This document shows, one piece after another, positions 54,781 through 62,886 of a stretch of 64,000 bases of DNA. The notes below the pieces were generated by a model. That model was not told the DNA's origin and did not search any database. It was given only the letters and a program-made list of their open reading frames with translations. Within the stretch, counting starts at the first letter, position 1, and each line of letters starts with the position of its first letter. Source of the DNA: Bifidobacterium sp. ESL0775 (lineage in GTDB: Bacteria > Actinomycetota > Actinomycetes > Actinomycetales > Bifidobacteriaceae). The stretch lies in assembly GCF_029395475.1 (NCBI RefSeq), contig NZ_CP113917.1, forward strand, positions 930,001 to 994,000. Direction: 5' to 3'. Made by a program: the position numbers and the translations under genes.

Positions 54781-56514
54781 ATGAGTGAGAACGGCATAGA
54801 AGAGGACGAATCAGTATGGGTTGGGCATGACCCGGGTATCACCACTGAGCATTGGGTAAGCCTGCTTCATGACTCATCCATGGTTACAGACAATAACCTC
54901 ATTACTCTCAGATGTCTTTACGAACAGCCTAATGGTCTTTCCTGTGCTCAGTTGGCTGGCGAATATGGTCGGGATTGGCATTTTTATCTCAGCAATATTT
55001 CTACATTAGGTGAAAAAGTAGCAAAAAATATTAATCTAATAAAGCCCGATCAGAACGAAAGAACTTTCGAATACTGGACGGTACTTTGCTTGGGCAAGTC
55101 AACGGATGAAGGGCAACATGGATATTTCGTCTGGAAACTGCGCCCTGAACTTCGTGACGCACTTGCACAGATGGATTTGTCGATGTATCCGTTGCGTGCT
55201 TCGGAAAGCGAAGGCTCAGACTCTGTCGCGTACTGGTGGTTGGTGGCCAGTCCTAAACAGTGGAAAATCTCCTCGCTAAAGATCGATGAAGAACAGAATT
55301 ATACAGTTCATAACGAGAACGGCAATTTGCGGCGACTCGCTGCCAACTTCAAAGCCATTAAGAAAGGTGACCGGATCGTTGGCTATGAAGCGAGTCCGAC
55401 CAAGGCGGCGCTCGCGATATTCGAGGTAAGCCGTCAGCCGAGTGATGAACTGTTGTATTTCAAGAAACTTCGCGATTTTGACGAGCCTGTTCCGTTCTCC
55501 TCAATCAAAGCGAACCCGGAATTGTCTGGCATGGAATTTTTTAGGAACATGAACGGGAGTCTTTTCAAACTTTCCAAGGCGGAATATGAAGCGTTGGAAG
55601 AGATGGCTGGTGAGGATGATGTTTCGCCTTTGGTTGAGAAAACGCCGGAACTATACAATGACCGTGATTTCCTCAATGAGGTGTTTCTTTCAAAGGATGA
55701 CCTCAAAGTGTTGAAAGGTCTGTTGCGGCGTAAACACAACCTGATTCTGCAAGGGGCGCCGGGCACAGGCAAGACATTTGCCGCCAAGCGACTGGCCTAT
55801 GCCATGATGGGTGAAAAGGACGAAAGTCGTATTCAGTCCGTTCAATTCCACCAGAATACCAGTTATGACGAATTCGTCTATGGATATCGTCCCAATGACG
55901 ATGGCAATGGCTTTGCACCTGTGCCGGGGATTTTCACGCGGTTCGTGCAGAAGGCCAAGCGCGATAGGGACAGGAAATATTTCTTCATCATCGATGAGAT
56001 TAACCGTGCCAACATCTCCAAAGTGTTCGGCGAATTGCTCTCTACCATCGAGTCCGACCACCGTAGCTCGGATGATGCTGTCGTTCTTTCGATTACAGGC
56101 CAGCCGTTCTACGTTCCGGACAATTTTTATATCATTGGCATGATGAACACGGCGGATCGCGGGCTAGCCCTGATTGATTACGCTCTGCGTCGTCGTTTCG
56201 CGTTCTTTACGATGAAGCCACAGCTTGATAACGCGAATTTTAAAAACCGTGTTGGCAATCTTGGCGATGCAAGGTTGTTGAATCTTGTAAAGGCCGTGCG
56301 TGAGTTAAACAAGGTGATTGTCGAGGATGATGCTTTGGGTGAAGGCTTCTGCATCGGTCATAGCTATTTTTGCGATAATCAAACTAAGGACGGTGAAGGC
56401 CTGGCTGCCTCCATTATCGAGTTCGAGTTGGTTCCATTGATTAAGGAATATTGGTTCGACAATAAGAAGCAGGTTAAGACACAGTCCGATTTGCTGCGAA
56501 AAGCGATTCAATGA
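54781..56514 (+). CDS. mcrB: McrB-like AAA+ protein B with EVE domain
   Basis: 577 aa. An N-terminal winged-helix-like domain (about 20-138) matches the central domain of protein A. An EVE domain follows (about 149-275: YWWLVASPKQWK, GDRIVGYEASPTKAALAIFEVS), a PUA-like fold that reads modified bases. The AAA+ motor has Walker A GAPGTGKT (325-332), FHQNTSYDEFVYGYRP, Walker B FFIIDEINRAN and sensor MNTADRG (455-461). GGAG upstream supports ATG 54781. It lacks the N-terminal FTWVP-type domain of module A. With the overlapping mcrC-B it is predicted to be a type IV, modification-dependent restriction motor. Confidence 0.92.
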   Translation: MSENGIEEDESVWVGHDPGITTEHWVSLLHDSSMVTDNNLITLRCLYEQPNGLSCAQLAGEYGRDWHFYLSNISTLGEKVAKNINLIKPDQNERTFEYWTVLCLGKSTDEGQHGYFVWKLRPELRDALAQMDLSMYPLRASESEGSDSVAYWWLVASPKQWKISSLKIDEEQNYTVHNENGNLRRLAANFKAIKKGDRIVGYEASPTKAALAIFEVSRQPSDELLYFKKLRDFDEPVPFSSIKANPELSGMEFFRNMNGSLFKLSKAEYEALEEMAGEDDVSPLVEKTPELYNDRDFLNEVFLSKDDLKVLKGLLRRKHNLILQGAPGTGKTFAAKRLAYAMMGEKDESRIQSVQFHQNTSYDEFVYGYRPNDDGNGFAPVPGIFTRFVQKAKRDRDRKYFFIIDEINRANISKVFGELLSTIESDHRSSDDAVVLSITGQPFYVPDNFYIIGMMNTADRGLALIDYALRRRFAFFTMKPQLDNANFKNRVGNLGDARLLNLVKAVRELNKVIVEDDALGEGFCIGHSYFCDNQTKDGEGLAASIIEFELVPLIKEYWFDNKKQVKTQSDLLRKAIQ

Positions 56515-57635
56515 CTGTGGGTGTCAAAGAAGCGATGGATGGTGAAAAGCAGCGGACCACTGAAGACAATGTGGTCATCAAGAACATCTACTATATGATG
56601 ACCTATGCGTTCAAGGCTTTGCGACTCGACGATTATCGGCGTTTGGCAACTGAGGATTTCGATCATATCGACGACCTACTGGCAGCCATTCTGGCTATCG
56701 CGATTGGCACACAGCGTCGCCGTGGTTTCGAGCGTGAATATTTGCCGGTCCATGAAAATCTTCATACGGTTCGTGGCCATATCGATATGCCGGCAACCGC
56801 TCGGTTGCAAATGGCTGGGTACAACGGGCTGTCGTGCGTCTACGACGTTTTTTCGGAGAATACCTACAAGAACCGTGTGCTCAAGACTACAGCACTGTTG
56901 CTGATTGGCCGCAGGGATGTTGATACGGTGAGGAAAACCGATTTGAAGCGATGTCTGATTGCCATGCGTGATGTCGGCGAGGTGGATATTCATCGCGTTG
57001 ATTGGGCGAGGTTACGTTTCCATCGCAACAATGCGTCGTATGTACTGTTGATGAATGTCTGTCAGATGGTCATCGAGCGAGAGCTGTTCAATCAGGATGA
57101 AGGTAATCGGTCGATGCGATACCGGTCGAAGCGAAAACTAAGCAAGCTCTACGAGAAATTTGTACTCGAATACTATCGAGTGCATCATCCGGAACTGTCC
57201 GCCAGCGCCAAAACCATTAATCGTCAGGCTCAGGGGAATACAGAATTTCTGCCGAGACTGCTAACTGACGTTACTCTGTCTAAAGGTAAGCGGGAACTTA
57301 TCATCGACGCAAAATGTTACGGCCATATTCTCGATGTCCATTACGACAAGCCCATCTACGCGCCAAAACATATCAATCAGATTCAAAGTTATGTGCTGCA
57401 TGAGGCATTCGGCAACGACAAGTTGGTGGATGGTATGCTGCTCTACGCGAAGGTGGGTGATGAGGATGGGCATAATGAGACTTGGTCAGAGCTTGGGCAT
57501 CGCTTCTCGGTCCGTACGCTGGACCTTAACCGCGATTTTGCTGCCATAGCTGCCGATCTTGACGACATTGCGGTTAGGTGGATCGAGGGAACTGGAGCAA
57601 AGTCGGCGGGTGCTATTCTTCTGGAGCCACAGTAG
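56511..57635 (+). CDS. mcrC: McrC-like endonuclease subunit B
   Basis: 374 aa. Overlaps mcrB-B by 4 nt (ATGA). Conserved VIKNIYYMMTYAFKALRL block, long helical middle, and C-terminal PD-(D/E)xK nuclease with LLTDVTLSKGKRELIIDAKCYG. About 20 extra N-terminal residues precede the conserved start compared with the module A homologue. Its last 23 nt overlap the end of convergent purT on the other strand, so neither transcript has a terminator before entering the partner gene. Confidence 0.91.
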   Translation: MTVGVKEAMDGEKQRTTEDNVVIKNIYYMMTYAFKALRLDDYRRLATEDFDHIDDLLAAILAIAIGTQRRRGFEREYLPVHENLHTVRGHIDMPATARLQMAGYNGLSCVYDVFSENTYKNRVLKTTALLLIGRRDVDTVRKTDLKRCLIAMRDVGEVDIHRVDWARLRFHRNNASYVLLMNVCQMVIERELFNQDEGNRSMRYRSKRKLSKLYEKFVLEYYRVHHPELSASAKTINRQAQGNTEFLPRLLTDVTLSKGKRELIIDAKCYGHILDVHYDKPIYAPKHINQIQSYVLHEAFGNDKLVDGMLLYAKVGDEDGHNETWSELGHRFSVRTLDLNRDFAAIAADLDDIAVRWIEGTGAKSAGAILLEPQ

Positions 57636-58893
57636 TATCGAGTGCATCCGTTACGGTGGTGGCTTTGGAGCGGGCCTCGGTTTCATCGCTGCCAACTGCC
57701 AATGCGACGGCCATACGGCGGTGGCCGTTTACTGTGGGCTTGCCGAAGATGCGTAGGTCGGTATTCGGTTGTGATAACGCTTCGGGAACGTTGGTGAACG
57801 TGACTTGGCCGTGTCCCGTGACCACTACGGCGTGACTGGCTGCGACTTCGCCGTTTTTAAGATTTAGGGAGACACTTTCTTCGGTGACGGGAATGCCGAG
57901 AACCGCTCTTGCGTGCAGGGTGAACTCGCTTAAATGTTGGGAGATCATGGTCACCATGCCGGTGTCGTGCGGACGAGGGGAGACCTCGTTGAAAAGAACC
58001 GCGCCGTTCTTCAGAACGAACAGTTCCACGCCGAAAACGCCCCAGCCGTGTTCACCGTCTTTGTGGGCGATATCGACCAATCCGCTGACGGCCTTGCGGG
58101 CGATGGTTTGCGCTTTTTCCAGAACTGCCGGATTCACTTGTGCAGGTTGCCACGATTCGCGGTAGTCGCCGTCTTCCTGTCGTTGGCCGATGGGGGAGCA
58201 GACCACGATGCCGGCGCTGGAAGAAACGGTGAGCATGGTCAGTTCATAATCAAGTGGCGCGAACGCCTCGACGACGACACGCGAGATAACGCCGTCTTTG
58301 GCATCTCGACGTCCGGTTTGCGCTTCTTGCCAAGCTGTTTCGAGATCGTTATCCGAACGTAATACGGATTGGCCGTGTCCTGAAGAACTCATCACCGGCT
58401 TGACCACGCACGGATAGCCGACGGCTTGTGTCCTGGTTTTGAATTCGGCGAACGAACCGGCAAAACGGTACGGGGTGGTCGGCAGATTAAGTTTTTTGTG
58501 CATCAACGTTCGTAAAGCTTCGCGATCCATGCAAATCGATGCGATGCGGGAGCTGGGCACGACTTGGATACCATTTGAAGCTGCTTTGGCCAATTCGGCG
58601 GTCGCGATGGCCTCGATTTCGGGGATGATGATGGAAGGCTTGACTTCTGCAATAAGACCATTGAGCGCTGTGGTATCCGTCATATCGAGTACACGGCTTT
58701 CCTGCGCGATCTGCATGGCCGGCGCGCGCTCGTAGCTGTCGGCTGCGAAGACGAACGCCCCAAGCCGTGTCAGCCCGATGGCGATTTCACGTCCCAATTC
58801 GCCAGAACCCAGTAGCAGCACGCGCGTTTGCTGTAAAGGTGCAGGGTTTCCCAGCGGATAATCGACGGATGATGATGCAGTTTCGGCGCTCAT
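57613..58893 (-). CDS. purT: Formate-dependent GAR transformylase
   Basis: ATP-grasp enzyme (426 aa) that makes formyl-GAR from GAR, formate and ATP. It shows VLLLGSGELGREIAIGLTRLG, the grasp region PCVVKPVMSSSGHGQSVL, and the metal site FGVELFVLKNGAVLFNEVSPRPHDTGMVT. ATG 58893 was chosen because conservation starts here; the reading frame stays open far upstream through the divergent glycosyltransferase gene only by compositional bias. It fits with formate supply from PFL (pflA) and transport by FocA. It overlaps mcrC-B by 23 nt at the 3' end. Confidence 0.97.
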   Translation of the reverse strand: MSAETASSSVDYPLGNPAPLQQTRVLLLGSGELGREIAIGLTRLGAFVFAADSYERAPAMQIAQESRVLDMTDTTALNGLIAEVKPSIIIPEIEAIATAELAKAASNGIQVVPSSRIASICMDREALRTLMHKKLNLPTTPYRFAGSFAEFKTRTQAVGYPCVVKPVMSSSGHGQSVLRSDNDLETAWQEAQTGRRDAKDGVISRVVVEAFAPLDYELTMLTVSSSAGIVVCSPIGQRQEDGDYRESWQPAQVNPAVLEKAQTIARKAVSGLVDIAHKDGEHGWGVFGVELFVLKNGAVLFNEVSPRPHDTGMVTMISQHLSEFTLHARAVLGIPVTEESVSLNLKNGEVAASHAVVVTGHGQVTFTNVPEALSQPNTDLRIFGKPTVNGHRRMAVALAVGSDETEARSKATTVTDALDTTVAPEE

Positions 58894-58944
58894 GCTTTCA
58901 TTCTCGCATGAGATAGCCCCAGCGTAGGGGAGTAGGATGAAACC

Positions 58945-60153
58945 ATGCCAGATTCCCGAAACGCCGCAGGCGACGCCAACAAGTCGCTGACCATCGCGCT
59001 GGTGGTCGATTCGGTCGGCAACCGGGGCAACGGCACCTCGAATTCGGCGTTGCAATATGCCGAAGAACTTCGGCGGCAAGGCCATCACGTTCGGCTTGTC
59101 GGCGTTGGCGCTCCCGATTATCCCGTCGAGGTTCATCATCTGCCGTTTGTCTCGTGGCTTGCGGCCAAGCAGCAGATGCAGTTCGCGCAGCCGGACGACG
59201 CGGTGTTCCGCGAGGCGTTCGATGGGGCCGATGTGGTGCATATCTATATGCCGTTCAAATTCGGCAGGCGGGCGTTGGCCGTCGCGCGTTCGATGGACAT
59301 TCCCGTAACCGCAGGTTTCCATCTTCAGCCTGAAAACATCACGTATTCCGCCGGTCCGTTGCGCTACATTCCCGGCATTCCTTCGCTGATCTACTACTTG
59401 TTCGATTTCTGGCTGTATCGCCATATCGGCCACATCCACACTCCGAGCCAGATGATCGCCCGTCAGTTGCGGGCGCATGGCTATCGGGCCCGGCTTCATG
59501 TCATCTCCAACGGGTATTCCAGCCGTTTCCACCCGAACGGTACTGGGGTTGATGATGTAATACATGGCGAATATGATGGAATCGACATTCAAGATTCCCG
59601 CCATTCTCAACCCGTGTTCCGTATCATCGCTTCTGGCCGTTTGTCCCATGAAAAAGACCATGAGACGCTGATCCGTGCGGTGGCGATGAGCCATCACGCC
59701 TTGCACATCGATTTGACCATTTGTGGTACGGGTCCATTGCAACGACGTCTTCGTCGACTTGCCAAGCGATTGTTGCCGCGTCAAGCGCATATCGGATTCC
59801 ATCCCAATGAGGATATGCCGAATCTGTTGCGCCGGGCCGATTTGCTGGTCCATCCCTCAATCGTGGACATCGAATCACTCAGCGTGCTTGAGGGCATCGC
59901 CTCCGGCTTGGTGCCGGTCATCGCTGATTCGCCGCTTTCGGCCGCCAGCCAGTTCGTGTTGACCGATTCGTCGGTTTTCCCCGCCCGCAACGCCAAGGCG
60001 CTCGCCCGTCGCATTGATTGGTGGATCGAACACCCGCAAGAGCGTGCGGAGTGGGGACCCAAATACGCGCAGGAAGCCCGCGAGCAATACGCGTTGCCAC
60101 AGTGTGTGCGCCGTTTTGTCGCCATGGAGCGCGCGGCCATCGCCGATGCGTAG
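58945..60153 (+). CDS. GT4-family glycosyltransferase
   Basis: 402-aa cytosolic GT-B enzyme. The N-terminal glycine loop DSVGNRGNGTSNSALQYAEEL and the C-terminal nucleotide-sugar site RIIASGRLSHEKDHETLI...GTGPL..., with the acidic HPSIVDIESLSVLEGIASGLVPV motif, are typical of mannosyl/glucosyl transferases acting on lipids. It resembles actinobacterial PIM/glycolipid mannosyltransferases. GGAG/AGGATG lies upstream of ATG 58945. It is divergent from purT with a 51-nt gap. The sugar and acceptor are not determined. Confidence 0.88.
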   Translation: MPDSRNAAGDANKSLTIALVVDSVGNRGNGTSNSALQYAEELRRQGHHVRLVGVGAPDYPVEVHHLPFVSWLAAKQQMQFAQPDDAVFREAFDGADVVHIYMPFKFGRRALAVARSMDIPVTAGFHLQPENITYSAGPLRYIPGIPSLIYYLFDFWLYRHIGHIHTPSQMIARQLRAHGYRARLHVISNGYSSRFHPNGTGVDDVIHGEYDGIDIQDSRHSQPVFRIIASGRLSHEKDHETLIRAVAMSHHALHIDLTICGTGPLQRRLRRLAKRLLPRQAHIGFHPNEDMPNLLRRADLLVHPSIVDIESLSVLEGIASGLVPVIADSPLSAASQFVLTDSSVFPARNAKALARRIDWWIEHPQERAEWGPKYAQEAREQYALPQCVRRFVAMERAAIADA

Positions 60154-60187
60154 TGCGGTGCCACGGGTCAGCAATGGCATGTGTTAT

Positions 60188-60315
60188 TGCGACGAAAAGC
60201 ACGGAAAACGCAAGAAAAGTGTGCTTTTGGTCGCATTGCGAGTTTCAACGTGACGAAAAGCATGAAAAATCCTGCTTTTCGTCGCACTGACTTTAAGAGT
60301 CCGCGACGCAAAGCA
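60188..60315. repeat. Clustered GCGACGAAAAGCA inverted repeats
   Basis: Five copies of a GCGACGAAAAGCA-like word lie within 128 nt: direct at 60188-60200, 60251-60262 and (as CGACGCAAAGCA) 60304-60315; inverted at 60221-60233 and 60273-60286. They form two consecutive hairpins between convergent genes, so they may terminate both transcripts, or be a dispersed palindromic element. Confidence 0.7.
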
Positions 60316-60334
60316 GGATGATTGGCGGTTAAAT

Positions 60335-61360
60335 CTACAGCAGTGCGATGAGCTGGTCGGTGTGCTCCTGGGTTGTTGCCCAGCTGGTGCAAAGGCGCAT
60401 CACCGAATGCGTGTCATCGTACTTCTCAAGGAAGCCCATGGCGACCTGCGGGGAAAGCCGGTCGATCGTCGGCTGGTCCATGGCCACGAAGACCTGGTTG
60501 GTCGTGTTCGGGTAGACGAGCTGATAGCCCTTGGCCCTGAGCGCGGCGCGGATCTGGTCGGCCATGGTGTTGGCGTTCCTGTCGATTTTCGTATACAGTC
60601 CGTCGGTGAACAGCGTGTCGAACTGCAAGCCGAGTAGCCAGCCCTTGGCCAAAAGCGCACCGTGTTGCTTGATCTGGGTGAGGAAATGCTTGGGCGTGTT
60701 GTGCTTGGTGAAGACGACCGCCTCGCCGAAGAGGGCTCCGACCTTGGTGCCGCCGATATAGAAGACGTCGGTGATGCGCGCGATGTCCTCAAGCGTGAGG
60801 TCGTTGCCGGCCGCCGTCAGCCCGTACCCCAGGCGCGCGCCGTCGAGGAAAAGCGGCATGTCATAGCGGTGCGCGACCTCGGCGATGGCCGTGAGCTCGG
60901 CCTTGGTATACATCGTTCCGTATTCGGTGGGGTGCGAGACGTAGACGCAGCCGGGGAAGACCATGTGGGTGTAGTTGCCGTCGGCGTAGAAGTCCTTGCA
61001 ATATTGATCGAGCTCGTCCGCCTCGATCTTGCCCTCGTGGCTCGGCAGAGTGAGCACTTTATGTCCTGTGGATTCCACGGCGCCGGCCTCGTGGACGTTG
61101 ATGTGCCCGTTGGTGGCGGCCACCGCACCCGCGTAGGCCGGGGTGATGGTGTCGATGACGGTCTGGTTGGTCTGTGTGCCGCCGACGAGGAACCAGACAT
61201 CGGCGTCCGGGCAGCCGCAGGCCTGGCGGATCTTCTCTTTGGCGGAGTCGCAGTATTTGTCGGAGCCATAGCCTGGAATCTGCTCCATATTGGTCTCGGC
61301 CATCCGCTTCAAGATCGCGGGATGGGCGCCTTCCGTGTAATCACTGGTGAAATCCAGCAT
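60335..61360 (-). CDS. Low-specificity threonine aldolase / beta-eliminating lyase
   Basis: PLP fold-type I enzyme (341 aa) cleaving L-threonine or allo-threonine to glycine and acetaldehyde. MLDFTSDYTEGAHPAIL start, the GGTQTNQTVIDTI phosphate-binding loop, and FLDGARLGYG with the PLP-lysine motif FYIGGTKVGALFGEA are visible. ATG 61360 has AAGGAG 4-5 nt upstream; the extended frame to 61426 is unsupported. Glycine so produced could feed PurD, but no genetic linkage is implied. Confidence 0.93.
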   Translation of the reverse strand: MLDFTSDYTEGAHPAILKRMAETNMEQIPGYGSDKYCDSAKEKIRQACGCPDADVWFLVGGTQTNQTVIDTITPAYAGAVAATNGHINVHEAGAVESTGHKVLTLPSHEGKIEADELDQYCKDFYADGNYTHMVFPGCVYVSHPTEYGTMYTKAELTAIAEVAHRYDMPLFLDGARLGYGLTAAGNDLTLEDIARITDVFYIGGTKVGALFGEAVVFTKHNTPKHFLTQIKQHGALLAKGWLLGLQFDTLFTDGLYTKIDRNANTMADQIRAALRAKGYQLVYPNTTNQVFVAMDQPTIDRLSPQVAMGFLEKYDDTHSVMRLCTSWATTQEHTDQLIALL

Positions 61361-61459
61361 GTCGCTCCTTGTTTTGCATCCGATTGGTATGCCTCCACCA
61401 TAATCCCACGGGTGGCTACGCGGCACGGGAGCGGGAATAGCGCCTTATTGGGAAACGAT

Positions 61460-61498
61460 AAAGGGGCATCCGTATTTTGATATGCGAATACCCTTTTA
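61460..61498. terminator. Imperfect hairpin between focA and the aldolase gene
   Basis: AAAGGGGCATCCGTAT and ATATGCGAATACCCTTTT pair imperfectly (outer AAAGGG/CCCTTT exact). On the minus strand it ends in CCCTTTA after focA. It is moderately convincing as a terminator of focA. Confidence 0.5.
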
Positions 61499-61555
61499 TA
61501 TTGAAGTGTTACGTAGGCTTTGGTTGTGAAGAAGGTCCAGGAATCCGGGCTTGCC

Positions 61556-62446
61556 TTATTCCTTGCCTGCCTCCGCCGTGATGCCGCGCTCGTCGTTCAT
61601 CGTCGCGAAGTTGAGGCCGATGAGGATGCCGCCGCCGACGAGATTGCCGAGGATCGCGACCACGATGACCAGAATCGCCTTCCATGCGTTGATTGCCCCA
61701 TGCAGTCCAAGGATGAGGAACATCGCTGAGTCGGCCACGGAGTGCTCGAAGCCGCAGAAGGTGAAGACCAGCACCGCGACCACCATGATGATGCACTTGG
61801 TGAAATCGTTGGAAAGTTTGCCGTTGTATACCATGAGCATGGCGATGTTGATGCAGAAGTTGCAGAAGATCGCGCGCACGAAGAGGTCGCCGACCCCGCC
61901 AAAGGAGTTGAGATAGACGAGTTTGGCATTCGCCGCGGCGAGCATGGCGTCGTAGCTGGCCCCGGAGATGATGGTGGAGAAGCGCAGGATGACGGCCACG
62001 ATAAGCGCGCCCAGAAGGTTGCCGAGCAGACACAATCCCAGCAGTTTCAGCGATTTCAGCCAGCCGATGCGCTTGTGGTAGGCTCCGACGCTGACGACCA
62101 TCATGTTGGAGGTCAGCAGTTCAGAATTCGTGTAGTAAATGAGCACAAGCGCCCAACCGAAGGTCGTGCCGGCCAGCACTTTGCCCGCAAGCAGCAGCCC
62201 CGGTCCACCCGACGAGCTGGCCCCCATGATGACCCAGAAGGCGGTGAAGAAGACGCCGACCAAAATGCCCGCCATGGTCGCGCGCTGGATGTAACGGCCG
62301 GTCATCTTGCCGGTCATGGTCTCCTTGCTGTCAAGCACGTCGAGCACGGTCGAGATGAACGCGCGCCCTGGGAAAAGCGGCTTGGTCTCGTCCTCGGTCC
62401 CTTCGACTTCGGAAATGGTGGTTTTGAGTTCCGATAGTTTGCCCAT
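61556..62446 (-). CDS. focA: Formate/nitrite transporter (formate channel)
   Basis: FNT-family pentameric channel (296 aa) moving formate, and perhaps related anions, across the membrane. Six helices are visible, with family motifs RATMAGILVGVFFTAFWV, ELLTSNMMVVSVGAYH and FCGFEHSVADSAMF (pore histidine). The N-terminus is long and acidic (about 50 residues), a feature of bifidobacterial and enterobacterial FocA that contacts PFL. A promoter (TTGAAT, 17 bp, CATAAT) lies about 50 nt upstream of the start, with a CRP/Rex-like palindrome at 62571-62586. Confidence 0.95.
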   Translation of the reverse strand: MGKLSELKTTISEVEGTEDETKPLFPGRAFISTVLDVLDSKETMTGKMTGRYIQRATMAGILVGVFFTAFWVIMGASSSGGPGLLLAGKVLAGTTFGWALVLIYYTNSELLTSNMMVVSVGAYHKRIGWLKSLKLLGLCLLGNLLGALIVAVILRFSTIISGASYDAMLAAANAKLVYLNSFGGVGDLFVRAIFCNFCINIAMLMVYNGKLSNDFTKCIIMVVAVLVFTFCGFEHSVADSAMFLILGLHGAINAWKAILVIVVAILGNLVGGGILIGLNFATMNDERGITAEAGKE

Positions 62447-62503
62447 GTGTTTCCGTGTGTTCTTTCCGTGAGAATGATTGAAAAAAAATAAAGACTTTTT
62501 TCA

Positions 62504-62532
62504 TTATGAGTCGATGGTGTGCCGTCATTCAA
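62504..62532 (-). promoter_or_regulatory. focA promoter
   Basis: Minus-strand TTGAAT (62527-62532), 17-bp spacer, CATAAT (62504-62509). The start point would be near 62497, leaving a leader of about 50 nt that is T-rich. Confidence 0.6.
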
Positions 62533-62570
62533 GCGAAAGCGGCCCTTTGTAAGCAAGAACACAACAGTTA

Positions 62571-62586
62571 TGTGACGGACGTTACA
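62571..62586. promoter_or_regulatory. CRP/Rex-like palindrome upstream of focA
   Basis: TGTGACGGACGTTACA = TGTGA-N6-TTACA, one base from the CRP/GlxR consensus. Centred about 81 nt upstream of the predicted focA start point, a typical class I activator position. It resembles the gldA site at 25971-25986. The rest of the 440-nt focA-metN interval shows no gene; a SAM riboswitch was looked for and not seen. Confidence 0.45.
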
Positions 62587-62886
62587 TTAAGCGAGGGTTG
62601 CAGGGCAGGTTGATATGTCCACATACTGATAAAAATCCATGGCCGGCGAAATAAAAACCAGAAGAACGTGCCCGGCCTCGCCTGCGGCTTGCGTGATTGA
62701 TAAATGACTATTGATTCTGCGTATATCGTTCAGGTTGCGATGGCCGAATGTATGCCGATACACTCGGTTGCTAACGCCGGCGATGTCAAGAAAAACGGTG
62801 GATTCATTGAGCTGTCCGCGGTTCAGTGGCTTGCAAAAAGCGCGCTTGCACGGTGGATGGATGGGAAAGACGAGGGAGGTGATTCG

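Noticed and set aside
58894-59853. N-terminal extension of purT to a 746-codon protein
   Set aside because: The extension lies over the divergent glycosyltransferase gene and has no homology pattern; PurT conservation starts at 58893.
62447-62886. SAM riboswitch upstream of metN
   Set aside because: No SAM-I, SAM-II or SAM-IV core could be placed by eye; a covariance-model search would decide.
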